From assembly GCA_027924585.1 (NCBI GenBank), contig BSBM01000592.1:2692501-2756500 (forward strand): DNA of 64,000 nucleotides, read 5' to 3'. This document shows positions 42,682 through 54,037 of this stretch, piece by piece. The notes below the pieces were generated by a model. The model saw only the letters and a program-made list of their open reading frames with translations. It made no database searches and was not told where the DNA came from. The position numbers were made by a program, and so were the translations under genes. This DNA is from Larix kaempferi. Its lineage: Eukaryota; Streptophyta; Pinopsida; Pinales; Pinaceae. Every line of letters begins with the position of its first letter. Position 1 is the stretch's first letter.

Positions 42682-42840
42682 ATTAAATCCAATTTTTTAA
42701 ATTGGTATTTTTTAAAAATATAGCTGGTTGTAAAACAATGGCGCCAGACAAGTTTTTCTCATTCCAAGAGGGGGTGCCATGGTGGTTTCTGGGTTGCGTG
42801 CAACGAGTTGCAGACTTTGTGGTAGAGGAAATTGTTTTCT
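42682..42840 (+). repeat. Dispersed repeat R1, copy 2
   Basis: Partner of 36106-36275 in the same orientation. It lies on the far side of the large Helitron region from R2 copy 2 at 63744. Confidence 0.75.
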
Positions 42841-44817
42841 GTCATGTCCAAGAATAAACCAGAGTTTTCAATGATGATCCCAGAGAGGAGAAAGAAGACA
42901 ATGTATGCATCAGGAGTAGCATGGAAAGATAAACAGTCAATTTTGAAGCAAGTGTGCCATGTCCAAGAATATTGATCTCTGAATTAGATGCCGTTAGGCA
43001 TGTGGTGCAATAGTGGCCAATGCAGTATTATAGACATAGAGGAAGAAGGATGGATGTGTGCGGTGTTTTTCAAAATGGAAGAATCATCTCTGTTCTCTGG
43101 TTCACACGCTCAAGATATGTGAGACATGAGCATAAAATTCAAGGCTGCAATTGAACCAGAAAGAAGAGTAATGGATAGGTTTGCCAGCTAGATAATGTAA
43201 ATAGTTCTATACGCAAATCATCATATTATAAATAAGAACCAACAAGCCTCAGCAAAATCTAGTTGATGGAGAATTATGTGGCATGTTAGAGCATGGCGAT
43301 GAATTATGTGCTCAAAGGAATGAGGCAACTCAAAAGAATTAACAATGAATCCATTTAATTCTAGTAGTTTCTTAGCAAGGATAACAAAGTTCTGAACAGA
43401 TACAAATAACATGAATGTAGAGATATGCATGATAAATAGCCATATTTTTTTGTTGTTTTTGGACACAGAGAGCAGGATGCAATAATGAAAATTTAGCCTT
43501 GAGAATTAGATGAGATAATTTTATTAATGCTCAAGTACTAACCACAAATAGGCCAAAGGGATTGCTAATTACAATAGTGCAGGATACAAATGGGAGTGCA
43601 CAGGTGACTCTTATAAAATATATAAATCAGAAAGAAAAGCTAAAGCATACTACTAAGAACGCAATGACAAAATCCCCAAAAAGGAAAGCAAGGAGAAGGT
43701 TATGTCTAAAATAAGCAGCCCAATGAGTCTTGAATCCTTCTCTTCTAACATCTGAGGAGAAAGTGAAGAAGCTGATGAGAGATGACCAATTAGATTGATA
43801 TAGACATGTTGGGGAATTTGACCTGAGACATATCTTGCTGCCCAAATGACGTAGCGATGTAAGTTGATGTGGAGGATATCCCTTCTCTGATGGTGTTGTG
43901 TGAGTTGTGCTAGAATCTATTGCAATATCTTTGTACAGGTCTTACTTGATGAGCTTGGAATGGTTCTCAGAATCTGTTGTTTTGTCACAGGTAAATATTA
44001 TAGTTCAGTACAAGCCAGATCTCAAATGGTGCAGCATATATCTCAGGGAATATAATAGATGAAGAAAAAAACATTGCATATCAATTGCATAAGAAGAAGA
44101 AGATCGTGGGAAATCCAAATAAAATATTGTAAATAAGATCAAAGTCTGATGACAACCTTGATTGAATATGCATTGAACAGGGTGTAGCAAATGCAAATGC
44201 TGGAAGGGATTTCTAAGGGAAAAAAGTTCCAATCGCAATAGTTGGGTTTAAAGTTGTTGATTTTAGTCAAAGAAAGTCTAGATTGGAAAGTCACAGTAGA
44301 AAGAACACAATATGAGTTTAGGTTTGCAAGCAAATTTATGCTCACGTTTTATTATTGACTCGAGAAGGAATGCCCGATATTAAACAATATCCTATCTATT
44401 TGCAAGAAATATATTAAAAGGCTGAAATATGTAAGATATGAATCAACAATTTGATTGGCTACGTCGAAAATATTATAGAAAATATGTAATTTCACTCTTT
44501 TGGCCCAGTACAGGGTTTTTTCATAATCCCTCAACTAATAGAATGCTATGAGAAATTGCTTTAGGAAAACAGGGTCAATATTCAAAATATTGCATATCTA
44601 AATAAAAGTCAACTATTAAAGTTTTTGACAAAGAAGGTTAAGTATATACTTCATATTCAATTTTATTTTCCTAGGATGGACAAATACATAAATATATTTC
44701 CTAAAATGCTATTGATGTTGCGGGCCTTGTTGTCTAAACACAGATTGCAGATGTCGGTAATATTGAATAAGAAACTTGTACTCTTTAGAACAGAAAATAG
44801 ATTTATGTACCTGGAAA
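42841..44817. other. AT-rich DNA, no supported gene
   Basis: Only short frames without motifs. No repeat boundary was recognised. It could be part of the 3' non-coding region or introns of the Helitron-linked RPA-like gene, but nothing shows this directly. Confidence 0.4.
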
Positions 44818-45130
44818 TCAGTTTATTTTTACGTTGATGATTCTGTTATCCAACGCTAAAGTAAATAGCCCTTGCTGGGAAAACCTTCGCAGATTGAAAA
44901 CTGTCGATGATATGGTTTTTGAGTATTGTTCAAATGAAATATTTGCTACTTCTGGACAATGCTCTTTTAGCTGTGGGTTGCATAGTGTGCATTCTATCAG
45001 CCCATCATTTGTGTCCAAATTGCATTCCAGATTATGTTCATACATAATTTCCATTTCCTTTTTGCAAAATGCACAGACCACAGAGCTTTGAATCAGTGGT
45101 TGTTTACATTGAGCGCAAAGGCATCGATAT
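44818..45130 (-). pseudogene. Cysteine-rich exon-like segment, possible RPA zinc ribbon
   Basis: Read leftward, the open frame has four close cysteine groups: YRCLCAQC, VVCAFCKK, LEC and IECTLC. They are followed by a segment with NISFEQYSKTISSTVFNL and GLFTLALDN. RPA70 proteins carry a zinc ribbon in their third DNA-binding domain, followed by strands and a hydrophobic LF. The match is loose, with more cysteines than the usual four. It lies on the same strand as, and downstream of, the RPA-like exons at 54-55 kb once the LINE is ignored. It could instead be an unrelated zinc-finger relic. Confidence 0.35.
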
Positions 45131-47301
45131 GGAGGTGCAAATGGATTTCTTGCTTTCAGTGTTCCGTGTATCTGTCAAAGTCTCAGAACAAATGACGATA
45201 GGAAATGCAAATAATATCAGCATGTTTTTAAATAGAATTATGCCAATATTCTTTTCTATTTGAATAGTAATTAAACTTAGATTCTAAGTACTATGACTAG
45301 TTGCATACGAATGTGCAATGTAGCCATTGGCTAATTGTTGTTAGCGGTTGAGTAAAAGCAAAGAAACATTGGAAAACCAATTCTTGCAAATTGATGAATA
45401 AGAGTGTTGTGAACAAAGTTCTGGGGTTGAATGTAAAATTTGTTGCAATGCAACCAATGTTTTGAAGCAGTCATAGAAAGAGAACAAATTGTATTTTCCT
45501 AGCATGCAACAAATACTGTATGTGCAAAGACGATTGTCATTTAATTGGGATGCAAGGTTGTATTCTGATACTTTTGTTTCTCACATTGAAAGTACAAATA
45601 TTCAATGCACTTTCTGCAAAAGGCAAAAAATCTAATTCTCGAATGCCATTGCAAATGCAGTTTTGACGAGTTAAACAAATGGAAAACCCGTTTCTTGGCA
45701 CTGTAAGCATGGTGGATGTATCTTCCGATCACAGAAATCTAGATATGTCACTGTTGTGCTATCTAGCATTAATAATTTTAGGTGTGGTAGGTAAAATGAA
45801 TTGGTTGGATGCACCTTTGGTACTTAAAAGCCTTGTTTGCAAAGAGAGCTTGACATTGATTACATGTTGAGATAAAGATGTTGTCATGAGTAGGGAAAAG
45901 TTACATTCAAAAGGTGCCAAAGCATATTCAATCTTGTAAACTTGCAACTTCATATTCAACCAGGGGAAAGTTCCATTCAAAAGGTGCCAAAGCATTTTGA
46001 TCAACATAGACTTTGCTAAAATTGCAATCAAGTAGATTCTATGCATATTGCTATAATACCATTTACATAAGTCTGTACATATCAAAATTGCTTGAAGCCT
46101 ACAACATTGAGATAACACCTTAACAAAAGCCAATTAGATATATCAGCATAAAAAAATTTAAATCAATGTTAATAGTCCATTATTGAATAAAACTTCAAAC
46201 ATAAAACAGCAGTGAACTAGATAACAGCAAGAAGTGGACAAGATCCCTGAAAGTGTTATTTTTTTAGCTTCAGATAGATGCAGTTCACTATAGTTTAAAA
46301 TGTGCACTTTGATATTGAATGATGCATTTGTGCATAAGGGAGGTTTCAATAGCATCTAGATTTTTAGCAAAGAGATGCATGCTTGTCGGAGTCTGTATCT
46401 GAGATGTTTAAATATTCTTGGTCATCACAAGCTCACAATGTCGTTGAGCATATTTCAGACAAGATGCAGTCAAAAACCACAAAAAAGTCAAGGAGGAGAT
46501 ATCAAAGGGTCTACCGATTGCGAGGATGTACTTGGAAAATGTTAGCTGCCATTTTTCATTGCAGAAATGAAGTGCTAACATTTAGTTAGAGTACATCACG
46601 TTGGTGGTAATACAAGTGCATTTAGACTTTCACAGCGATTGAAGCTTGTTTGACAATTGGGTTCATCGGTTTTTAATAAACTATTATTTTTTGCAACTTG
46701 CTTTTTTGGGAGCTAGAATTTTGGGCTTGCATGTGAGGGATGTTTATATATTTTGGGTCATCACAAGCTGATGAGATGAGCATATTTCAGCCAACATATG
46801 ATCAATGTGATCAGTGAATCATAATAATAGTTATTTTTAGCAATATGCTTATCAATGCTTGTATGTAGTTTTTGAGCACATGTTTGGGCTCCTTGTAAAA
46901 AAGTGAGCCTAATGAGATTGCTTTGATCCATACGAGAGATGATGTTATTTTTGGAAGCGACTAATTTTGGATTTTTTATATTTGACAGCAGTCTCCCAGA
47001 TATTATCTTTATTTTAAATATTTCTTACATTTTTGTTTTTCAGAGCTAGACTGGTTTTTTCTACGTATTTATATTTAGTAGTTTCTATTTATGGCAAGGG
47101 CAGGTTGTATAGCCATGGTTGCAACTGTGCAATGATGGAATGATGTCATAGTGTTGATAGGTCAAGGATGGGTAAAATGCAGACTTGAGACAGCTAGACC
47201 ATTTTTTTGCACATATCTATATTCAATAATTTCTATTTCTGGCAGGGGCAGGTTCTTGTGTCATGGAGCTTGTTGCAAGAACTTTTCACTGTGGAGCTGT
47301 T

Positions 47302-47344
<43 letters not shown>

Positions 47345-47435
47345 CTATATATAACTATGTCTGTTGACAATAGCAAAATTTAGCCTGCCGAAAACTTTTT
47401 CCCTAGTGGATTATGTTATCAAAAACTTAACATAT
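45131..47435. other. Non-coding, with small local duplications
   Basis: ATTCAAAAGGTGCCAAAGCAT is repeated about 68 bp apart (near 45905 and 45974; one base omitted here). A roughly 60-bp stretch at 47044-47107 recurs in diverged form at 47190-47255. A TA microsatellite occupies about 47307-47345. No gene is supported. Confidence 0.5.
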
Positions 47436-47470
47436 TTATGGTTAAAATAATATTTAGTTAAGTAAGTTTA
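47436..47470 (+). repeat. Putative target-site duplication of the LINE (3' side)
   Basis: 35 bp starting TTATGGTTAAAATAATATTT match 53688-53722 with about four mismatches. The LINE's T-rich tail (poly-A on the minus strand) follows at once. Confidence 0.6.
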
Positions 47471-47545
47471 AATTTTTATTTTTTTTTTCAGCCGAAAAAA
47501 AACGTACTATTGCTATTCATCGAATCAAATAGTACAAAGATATTC

Positions 47546-47617
47546 ACCTCCTCTGAAGAGAGAGATACATTCTGCATAAGCCACCTCCTCTAAAGAGAGA
47601 GATACATTCTGCATAAG
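47546..47617 (-). repeat. Short tandem duplication in the LINE 3' region
   Basis: Two copies of about 37 bp, each containing AAGAGAGAGATACATTCTGC, lie next to each other downstream of ORF2. Confidence 0.75.
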
Positions 47618-47745
47618 CATGAGAGTGGACCCATAGACTTCCTTCAGTTTACATCAAACCATACAACATAATACATATCATCTAGACGCGTATCCCTACA
47701 GTACAATATCTGTAGTAGACTGCAAAAAGATTTTTCAAAATTCTT

Positions 47746-50700
47746 CTAGAAAAAATAAATTTCACCACAGTCCTGGATGCTGGAGTCCATCCACTCCTCC
47801 CAAGATAAATATCCTTCAGTACCAGTTAATGCTCTTTTAGATAATTCATCTGCCTTTCCATTATGTTCCCTGAAAATATGTGAAAATGTAATCCTTTCCT
47901 GCAAATCTATCTCCATTCTGACGCGATTGCACCAATGAGTAAGAGCCAATACATTTATTTCATATTCTTTTAAGGCCCATTTTATAGTGACCCTTGAGTC
48001 ACCAAATACCAATAAATTAACCAGTCCAAATATATTGGCACATCTCAGAACACACCAGAGAGCTAAAAGTTCTACTTTCATATTACTGCCCCGGCCACAG
48101 TTGAGACAAAGAGTAAAGAAATGTTCCTCATTTAGATATATAACACCTCCAGCCGCACACAGTCCATCCTGTGAAGCTCCATCAAAGAAACATATGGGTC
48201 GGTTTACAATGTAAGAAAAGGGTTCAACCCTTCTGACCACTGCAGGTGAATAATGTTCAGAATAAAGCTTCATCATATTCAAAACAATAATCCCACAAGC
48301 CGCTACATCTGGATCATTATCCTGAAATGTACATAAATTCCGATAATACCAGAGTGCCCAAGATAAGAAAACAGGAACCTGTATGGTATCGATGGATTCA
48401 CGGAACCAACAAAGCAATTCTTCTCCAAAATTTGTTTTCCCCCAAACTTTAGTGATAGAGAGTTTAGCACTGCAGAAATCCCAGACTTTCAGACCGAAGG
48501 AGCAATGGAGGAAAAGATGATTAATAGTTTCTGAGTTATCCTTACATAAAATACACCAGCTAGGTCCCATCCAGCCCCGTCTAGATAGATTATCCCAAGT
48601 CTTTAGTGTACCCTGGAGAGCATGCCACAGAAAAACTTTATGTTTCAAAGCAATATTCCACTTCCATATTTTTCTATACCACCAGTGTTGTGGATAGATA
48701 AATTTCTCCTGCATAATCCTGTCATAAGCATTTTTGGCCATAACGATACCAGTTCTCTTATTTCCAATCCACACCAATTTATCCTCATGCTGTGTAAGGG
48801 TGATACCAGCCACTTCCAGAGATCTAATATAATTATCCCAGGATCTGGCATCTTCATTAATAAGACCCAAATCCGAAGACTGAAGCCACTTCTGTCCAAT
48901 TGTATTTCTGATACGATCCAAAGTGCAAATACCATATAATTTCAAATAATCCAGGACCTTGTTATTTGGTTGAACAGGATCTATAATACCCAAAATATCA
49001 TCTCTACCAATCCTGACAGTCTTTCCATTTCCAACAAGCCATCTTATGTCACGTAGAATCCATCCTGAGGTTTTCATCATCCCATGCCATAAGGGAGAGC
49101 ATCCCGGACTCAGTGGCATTTCCAGTCTTATCCAATCCACATGATTCATATTAATATATTTTGCAAAGGATATCCTGGACCAGAGATTATGATTGAATAT
49201 GCATCTCCAAAGACTTTGTGCCCTTAGTGCCACGCTAAAAGCATTGATATCCTTTATACCCCAGCCTCCAAATACCTCAGGTCTGGAGATCGATTCCCAG
49301 CCCGTCATTGCTAAAGATGTCCTATCAGAACTCCCACTCCACAGGAAGTTAAAAATCAATTTCCTGATAACATTTAGAATATATTTGGGTATTTCAAGGA
49401 GAGATAACCAATACACCAGTACCCCGAGAAGCACATCCTTAATTAGAATTACTCTGCCGCCCACCAAAAGCAACCTATTTGACCAATGTGAAATCCTCGT
49501 CTCAAATTTCCTCACCAGCCACCACCAATCTTTAATCTGGTAATTATTAGGTCTTAAGAAGAAACCCAAATACATGAGACCATCCTCTAAAGGAAAGCAA
49601 TTATATGGCAGTATAGACATAATACCTAGTCTTATATCAGGGTCCACAATCTGGTAGAAGAAACTGGACTTTGTAGCACTAACCTTCATCCCCGAAATTC
49701 TGCAGAAACAATCCAAAATATTTCGAAAGACTCTCCATTCTGCAGTCGTAGCCAATCCAGCCAAAAGTATATCATCCACAAAGATTAAGTGAGAAATAAG
49801 ACAGTCCAAGCCCAGATCTACACCCTTAAGTAATCCTTCCTGTTTAGCAAAATTTAACATTCCGCTAAGAGCATCAACAATCAACAGGAACAATAAAGGA
49901 GACAGTGGGCATCCTTGCCGAATACCCCTAGTGCATTTAAAAAAGGAGGAAGGAGACCCATTGATTAAGATGGATATACTAGCAGTTGTTATACAAGACA
50001 TGATCCAATTTATAACAAGTGGGGGCATTCCAATTTGGATCAGGATAAGCCGCAAGAAAGTCCAGTTCACCCGGTCATAATCCTTTTCCAGGTCTAGTTT
50101 TAACAACATAGCATTGATTCTTCTACTTTTGATAGAATGGAGCAGTTCCTGTGAAGCCCCAATGTCATCATGAATCTGTCTATTGTGTAAAAAACCAAAC
50201 TGTTCTGTAGTAATGTGTTCAGAAAGAGCCCCTTTAATTCTTTGTGCTATAATTTTTGAAACCAATTTATAAGCCAAATTGCACAAGGCAATAGGCCTAT
50301 AATCTCCAAAGTATTTCGGTTTCCCTTTCTTCGGTATAAGAGTAACGAATGAAGAATTTAAGGCACCTGAAGTAAAACCCCTCAACCTTGTATACTCTAC
50401 CATTTGCAATAAATCATGCCCCATGATATCAAAGAAATGTGTGAAAATTTCTACCAGCCACCCATCGGGGCCGGGACTTTTGTCACCTGCGAAAAGCTTC
50501 AACGTGTGTTCCACCTCCTCAAGAGAAACCTCCCTGCCAAGGGCAGCAGCCTCATCATCATCAAAGAATCTGGGAAAGAGACCAGCAATTTTTATTTGCT
50601 CCCTAAGATCATTGTTGCCTTCTTCTTTGTAAATATTCTCAAAGTGCTTAAAAGCTGCCCATTTTAAATCCTCATCTCCGGTACAAATATTTCCTTCAGC

Positions 50701-51852
50701 ATCAATCAGATCCCAAATGGCATTCATATTGCGACGAGCTGAGGCATAGGAATGAAAAAAATTAGTATTCTGATCACCATGTTTTAACCACATTGCCCTA
50801 CTTTTTAAACGCCATTCCATCTCCTCCCTAAGCAGAATATCAGCTCGTTTCTTCTCAAGCTGTTTCACCACCTCAAATTCCTCCTGCCTCAACTTTCCCA
50901 AGTAATTTTCCAAGTGAATCTTATGAATTTCATCTTCTATAAGGATGAGATCCTTCTTGTCAGCATTCTTTCTCTTCTTAATCCAATCTTTCACCAATCT
51001 TTTAAGACTTCTCATTTTGTTGCAGAATAAATCCAAAGTATTTTCCCCCACAACATCAGCACTCAACCAGAAATCTTTAACCAATTTGCAGAATTCATCC
51101 TCCATCAACCAGGAATGATTGAATTTAAACGGAATATTAGATTTAAATCCGTAATCATCAAACTGAAAAAAGATGGGCCAATGGTCTGATACCTTATACC
51201 CATGAGTCCAGGCCCGGTATCTTTGAAATTTCCCCAGCATGGAGTCCTTAACCAAAAACCTATCCAATCTCTTGTGTACGCCTTCATCTCCCCCCCTGCC
51301 ATTACTCCAGGAAGGACTCAAAATTGTAGGCACAATGTCAATAAGTTCATGCTTCAATAGAAATCTGCTGAAATAATCCGCCAGGGGATCAAGTCTGGCC
51401 CTTCTCCCCCATATTTCCGAAGGAGATAAAGTGAAATTTAGGTCTCCAATGAAGATAAGATTTTCATCTTGCAGAAGTCCAGAATCTGAAAGAGAGTCCC
51501 AAAAAACCAGTCGATTCGTATAGGGAGAATAACAGTTGAAAACAGAAAATCCAAGATTCAGACCAATACATTTTCCTTTTAACAGAATCCCCCACTCAGT
51601 CTTGAAAGAAAGGAAAGAGTATAACAACGGATTCCATGCTACAGCCAAACCTCCCGAGAGACCAGAGGCATCTACAGCAGAAATCTCCCAGTAAGGTAAA
51701 ATATTCCCCAATTTTGACACAGCATCAACCGCAGAACACATTGTTTCTTGTATCAACACAATACCGGGTCTAGTAGTTTGTAGAAGGTTGGATAGGGCCC
51801 TAGCCCTCAAAACCCCACCCAACCCACGAACATTCAATGAGACAATAGACAT
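47746..51852 (-). CDS. LINE ORF2: endonuclease - reverse transcriptase - RNase H
   Basis: 1368 residues without interruption. An APE-type endonuclease occupies roughly residues 1-235: SLNVRGLGG, LIQETM, IGDLNFTLSPSE, and SDHWPIFF with the catalytic histidine. The RT lies at about 480-760: LIPKKGKPKYFGDYRPIALC, KLDLEKDYDRVNW, GIRQGCPLSPLLF, and the catalytic IFVDDILLAG (FVDD in place of the common FADD). A zinc-binding domain follows (WKWNIALKHKVFLWHAL, CILC...ETINHLFLHC). RNase H is near the end: FFDGASQDG, KVELLALW, FGDSRVT, REHNGKADELSK. All key acidic residues appear present. The start ATG overlaps the ORF1 stop by one base (TAATG), which points to termination-reinitiation. Confidence 0.93.
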   Translation of the reverse strand: MSIVSLNVRGLGGVLRARALSNLLQTTRPGIVLIQETMCSAVDAVSKLGNILPYWEISAVDASGLSGGLAVAWNPLLYSFLSFKTEWGILLKGKCIGLNLGFSVFNCYSPYTNRLVFWDSLSDSGLLQDENLIFIGDLNFTLSPSEIWGRRARLDPLADYFSRFLLKHELIDIVPTILSPSWSNGRGGDEGVHKRLDRFLVKDSMLGKFQRYRAWTHGYKVSDHWPIFFQFDDYGFKSNIPFKFNHSWLMEDEFCKLVKDFWLSADVVGENTLDLFCNKMRSLKRLVKDWIKKRKNADKKDLILIEDEIHKIHLENYLGKLRQEEFEVVKQLEKKRADILLREEMEWRLKSRAMWLKHGDQNTNFFHSYASARRNMNAIWDLIDAEGNICTGDEDLKWAAFKHFENIYKEEGNNDLREQIKIAGLFPRFFDDDEAAALGREVSLEEVEHTLKLFAGDKSPGPDGWLVEIFTHFFDIMGHDLLQMVEYTRLRGFTSGALNSSFVTLIPKKGKPKYFGDYRPIALCNLAYKLVSKIIAQRIKGALSEHITTEQFGFLHNRQIHDDIGASQELLHSIKSRRINAMLLKLDLEKDYDRVNWTFLRLILIQIGMPPLVINWIMSCITTASISILINGSPSSFFKCTRGIRQGCPLSPLLFLLIVDALSGMLNFAKQEGLLKGVDLGLDCLISHLIFVDDILLAGLATTAEWRVFRNILDCFCRISGMKVSATKSSFFYQIVDPDIRLGIMSILPYNCFPLEDGLMYLGFFLRPNNYQIKDWWWLVRKFETRISHWSNRLLLVGGRVILIKDVLLGVLVYWLSLLEIPKYILNVIRKLIFNFLWSGSSDRTSLAMTGWESISRPEVFGGWGIKDINAFSVALRAQSLWRCIFNHNLWSRISFAKYINMNHVDWIRLEMPLSPGCSPLWHGMMKTSGWILRDIRWLVGNGKTVRIGRDDILGIIDPVQPNNKVLDYLKLYGICTLDRIRNTIGQKWLQSSDLGLINEDARSWDNYIRSLEVAGITLTQHEDKLVWIGNKRTGIVMAKNAYDRIMQEKFIYPQHWWYRKIWKWNIALKHKVFLWHALQGTLKTWDNLSRRGWMGPSWCILCKDNSETINHLFLHCSFGLKVWDFCSAKLSITKVWGKTNFGEELLCWFRESIDTIQVPVFLSWALWYYRNLCTFQDNDPDVAACGIIVLNMMKLYSEHYSPAVVRRVEPFSYIVNRPICFFDGASQDGLCAAGGVIYLNEEHFFTLCLNCGRGSNMKVELLALWCVLRCANIFGLVNLLVFGDSRVTIKWALKEYEINVLALTHWCNRVRMEIDLQERITFSHIFREHNGKADELSKRALTGTEGYLSWEEWMDSSIQDCGEIYFF

Positions 51853-53492
51853 TAGGAAATGTCTACAATGGGTATCTGTGCTCTAAGACCCACCTCTTTC
51901 CCATCAGAAGACTCCCCCTCGTCAACAATAACTCCGTCAATCCTTAAAGGCTCTGGATCAGAGCCTTTTTTCTTTCTCCTAGCTTTTCTGATCATCACGT
52001 TCTGATACTTTGATGGTATTGATAATACATTGGAATCCTTCGCAGGGAATTTTGAATAGATGCTGAGAGATTCCAAACCACCCTCCCTCCTGACACTACA
52101 ATCCCCCAAAGTTTTAGAGACAGAAACATCCATCAATTTATCTGGACAGGAGTCAACCAAATTTATACTAGTATGTTCAGGAGTGGAAACAGTAACAGTC
52201 TGTGTCTCCCCAGAGGGAAATCCTTCAGAAGAAGAACTAGGGCACAATATGGGTTGGTCTAACTCTGTCTCTCCAACCGGAATATGACAATTATCAACAC
52301 CAGCCTTTCCAATAATAGACCCAGGTGTGGACAAACCATGCCGCAATTGAACCATTCCCAAAGAGATTCTTCTATCTAAATCTGATTCTTTATCAGTGAT
52401 AAAGTTCAATTCCTCATTTGTGAGAGCATTAAAAGCAACATCCAGGGTAGGGTCTAACTTACCAGGAACCAAAGGCTTCTGAGGAGCCCGCTCCAAAGTA
52501 GCCGGATCAGAGTGGGTAGGGTTTGAGGAAACCCTCACCATAGAAGCCGGACCAGAGAAAATATTGTTATCCGCACCTTGATGATCCTCTATCTTCAGAC
52601 CAGACAGACGGGCCGGACAATTCGCCTTAGTATGACCCAGCTCCCGACAAATGTAACAACGAAATGGAATCATAAAGAAATCCAAATTTTGCGTCCAGCA
52701 ACGGTCACCCTAGGCAATCTCAATAGAGGCCGGCAGCCCCAATCTCACATCCAATTCTACAAGAACCTTGGCATATCGCCTGTCAATGCCTAGAACAGAA
52801 TTCTTATCCACCTTAATACATCTACCCACAGAATTTGCAATCCCTGCCACTGTTTCCTCCGTCCAGATTTCAATAGGGAGAGCAGGAACAATCATCCATA
52901 AATGTCGTATACCTTGGCGTTCGTGGATGGGATCAAAATCCAAATGCCACCGCTTCAAATTTAAAGACCCCTCCTTAAACAGCCATGTCCCTTCGAGAAT
53001 CCGCAGCATCGTTTCATTCGAGGGAAAAATAAATAAAATCCACTGATTAAACAACAGGTTTATTCTTGGCATATTCCCCACAAGCGGCGACCAGTTAATC
53101 TTAACCCACTCTGCTATCTCCACTTTTGATCCAGATGCATATTCCAGATGACCTACCAAAGCTCGATCCGCGAGCATCTCGAACCTGTCCAAGTGAGCAT
53201 TCGCCGGGATAACGAACCTCTGCACACCTTCCCGAGCTTTGTATGTTTTTGTCCTTCGTCTACGTCGAGCCTTCTCTCCCACCAGATTAGGGTTCCTGCC
53301 AAAACCCTGCGGCGATATAGGAGAAAAATCTGCGCGAGAATCAGCCACACCTCCAAGGAAAGGGCGAGAAAGGGAAGAAGTCCCAGCTTCATGTGACATA
53401 ATGGCCCGGCGACCGGTGCTACCGGTGTACCATACACCTGTCCACGCCTGCAAAGGGGGGGGAAAAGTGGCTATTACTGTTCTCTCTGACAA
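51852..53492 (-). pseudogene. LINE ORF1 with one premature stop
   Basis: One frame of about 546 codons, broken by TAG at 52710-52712, where a single C-to-T change from CAG would explain it. Upstream lies a DUF4283-like RNA-binding region: WVKINWSPLVG, ILEGTWLFKEGSLNLKRW, LWMIVPALPIEIWTEE, and RRYAKVLVELD. Downstream is a CCHC zinc knuckle (CYICRELGHTKANC) followed by a low-complexity tail ending in a basic RKARRKKKG patch. ORF1 protein would coat element RNA. The first ATG is at 53492; a second in-frame start (MSHEAGTSSLSRP) could be the real one. Confidence 0.85.
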
Positions 53493-53687
53493 CTACCACC
53501 CGTACAGATCCTAGAGATCTGACTCCCAAATGGCACCACTCAAAACAGTCCACATCCATCCTCGATCCCAAAACAGATGCTTCCGGACGATTCTGCATCT
53601 CCAATCTGCAAAACCCTAGATGTGACCTCCATCCTCGCCCTTAAAGAAATACTAATTTGAGAAAAGGGTCCCCTAAGTAAGTTTTAG

Positions 53688-53722
53688 TTATGGCTAAAAT
53701 AATATTTACTTAAATAAGTCTA
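53688..53722 (+). repeat. Putative target-site duplication of the LINE (5' side)
   Basis: Starts TTATGGCTAAAATAATATTT and pairs with 47436-47470. It sets the LINE 5' end near 53687, about 195 bp upstream of the ORF1 ATG. Confidence 0.6.
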
Positions 53723-54037
53723 TATAGATTTAACCACTGGATACTAAAGCAGATATTGGTTTTTTTTTATAGCATGGAAAGGTTGGTTGGGGTTTGAAAA
53801 TTTGCATAACAAATGTCTGATAGAAGTGGAGAATGAAATCAAGATAAATTCGTCAGTAGCTATATAGTAAAAAAGGAAGTGCTATAGCAGTTTGTTTGGA
53901 AAATCTATATCAGTCTTGATGATAATGTTCTGAAGAGATGACAACAATTTAAAAAAGTGTTGAACTAAAGCCTACTACAGATAACAAAGTCAATGCTATC
54001 AGACAATGAACAAGAGACAAAAAAACAGAAGAAGTTG

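Larger units (their letters stand above)
47471..53687 (-). mobile_element. L1-type LINE with RNase H
   Basis: The element reads leftward: 5' untranslated region, ORF1, ORF2, 3' untranslated region, then an A-rich tail seen as a T-run on the plus strand at 47471-47489. A 35-bp imperfect direct repeat flanks it. ORF2 is fully open. ORF1 has a single TAG. The domain order (endonuclease, RT, zinc finger, RNase H) is that of plant L1 LINEs. It lies between the RPA-like exons and the cysteine-rich segment, on the Helitron's strand, so it may have entered an intron or the 3' part of the Helitron. Confidence 0.85.

Noticed and set aside
47307-47345. TA microsatellite as a promoter or origin
   Set aside because: A simple (TA)n run in AT-rich DNA with no supporting signals.
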